Assembly: GCA_900554875.1 (NCBI GenBank)
Contig: USJA01000069.1
Location: 1-5,921, forward strand
DNA length: 5,921 nt
Reading direction: 5' to 3'
Source: an uncultured Clostridium sp.
GTDB taxonomy: Bacteria; Bacillota; Clostridia; TANB77; CAG-465
Part shown: piece after piece, positions 5,726 to 5,921 of the stretch
Layout of the letters: every line of letters starts with the position of its first letter
Numbering within the stretch: the stretch's first letter is position 1
Notes under the pieces: model-generated
The model's input: the letters and a program-made list of their open reading frames with translations, nothing else
The model's database searches: none
Told to the model about the DNA's origin: nothing
Position numbers and translations under genes: made by a program

Positions 5726-5921
5726 CTACACTTTCTCTATATTTTGACCTTCCTTTGTATCTTTTACAATATATCCTAACTCTTTTAGCTTATCACGAAG
5801 TTCATCAGATTTTTCAAAATTTTTACTTTCTCTTGCATCTTTTCTTTCTTTTAATATTAATTTAATATCTTCTGGTATGTCAATATCCTCTTTATAATTT
5901 TTATCTAAGATCGGAAGAGCA
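5726..5921 (-). CDS. cysS: Cysteinyl-tRNA synthetase, C-terminal end only
   Basis: The last 64 codons of a gene entering from the right edge. The segment IPEDIKLILKERKDARESK, followed by FEKSDELRDKLKELGYIVKD and TKEG, is the hallmark C-terminal helix pair of CysS (family pattern R-x-x-A-R-x-x-K-x-F-x-x-S/A-D-x-x-R-D-x-L-x-x-x-G-x-x-x-x-D-T-x-x-G). CysS charges tRNA-Cys with cysteine in the cytoplasm; the catalytic HIGH and KMSKS motifs and zinc site would lie outside the window. The stop TAG (5726-5728) overlaps the ribosome binding site of the FemAB-like gene. The first four complete codons read at the right edge (ALPI), and part of the fifth, come from sequencing adapter at 5908-5921 and are not part of the protein; trustworthy sequence runs from 5907 leftward. 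Confidence 0.88.
   Translation of the reverse strand, partial: ALPILDKNYKEDIDIPEDIKLILKERKDARESKNFEKSDELRDKLKELGYIVKDTKEGQNIEKV
5908..5921 (+). other. Illumina TruSeq adapter remnant at the contig end
   Basis: The terminal 14 bases read AGATCGGAAGAGCA, identical to the beginning of the Illumina TruSeq adapter, and they sit exactly at the end of the window in the outward-reading orientation expected for adapter read-through. The A after AGATCGGAAGAGC fits the index-side (read 1) adapter better than the other one, which continues with G. A 14-base exact match at a contig end is very unlikely by chance, particularly in this AT-rich sequence. Confidence 0.93.

Overview
The window is AT-rich DNA in which every gene I can support lies on the minus strand, so transcription runs from the right edge to the left. 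The base composition, the AGGAG-like ribosome binding sites, sigma-A style promoters, a FemAB/MurM-type ligase and a pilin-like surface protein point to a low-GC Firmicute, most likely a Clostridia member, perhaps from a gut metagenome. The last 14 bases (5908-5921) match the start of the Illumina TruSeq adapter, so the right edge is a contig end with untrimmed adapter and not genomic sequence.

Region by region, in transcription order: (1) 5726-5921, the C-terminal end of cysteinyl-tRNA synthetase; (2) 4656-5717, a FemAB-family aminoacyltransferase starting 8 bases after the cysS stop; (3) 3981-4598, a five-helix membrane protein resembling the DUF6512 family, followed 15 bases later by (4) 3405-3965, a flavin reductase/flavoredoxin-like protein, the two probably forming an operon; (5) 3089-3404, a 316-base stretch without a protein gene, holding a consensus promoter, about 230 bases of strongly foldable sequence and an intrinsic terminator; (6) 2651-3088, an all-helical protein I do not recognise; (7) 605-2584, a surface protein joining a prepilin-like N-terminus, a small beta domain and a BspA-type leucine-rich repeat region built from about 148-residue tandem repeats; (8) 1-472, rimP, nearly complete, with its own promoter and a hairpin leader.

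The ends are housekeeping (cysS; rimP, which in most Firmicutes leads into nusA), and the middle is more accessory: cell-wall bridge formation, membrane protein plus flavoprotein, RNA locus, helical protein and surface protein. The best candidate for something undescribed is the RNA locus at 3140-3408. It has a TTGACA-N17-TATAAT promoter whose -35 box overlaps the flavin reductase stop codon, several stems (two of which include G-U pairs that form only in the minus-strand RNA), a C-rich tract, and a 13-bp terminator whose 5' arm has an alternative partner upstream. It is either a free-standing small RNA or an attenuating leader for the helical protein and surface protein genes. I could not assign it to any known RNA family by eye.
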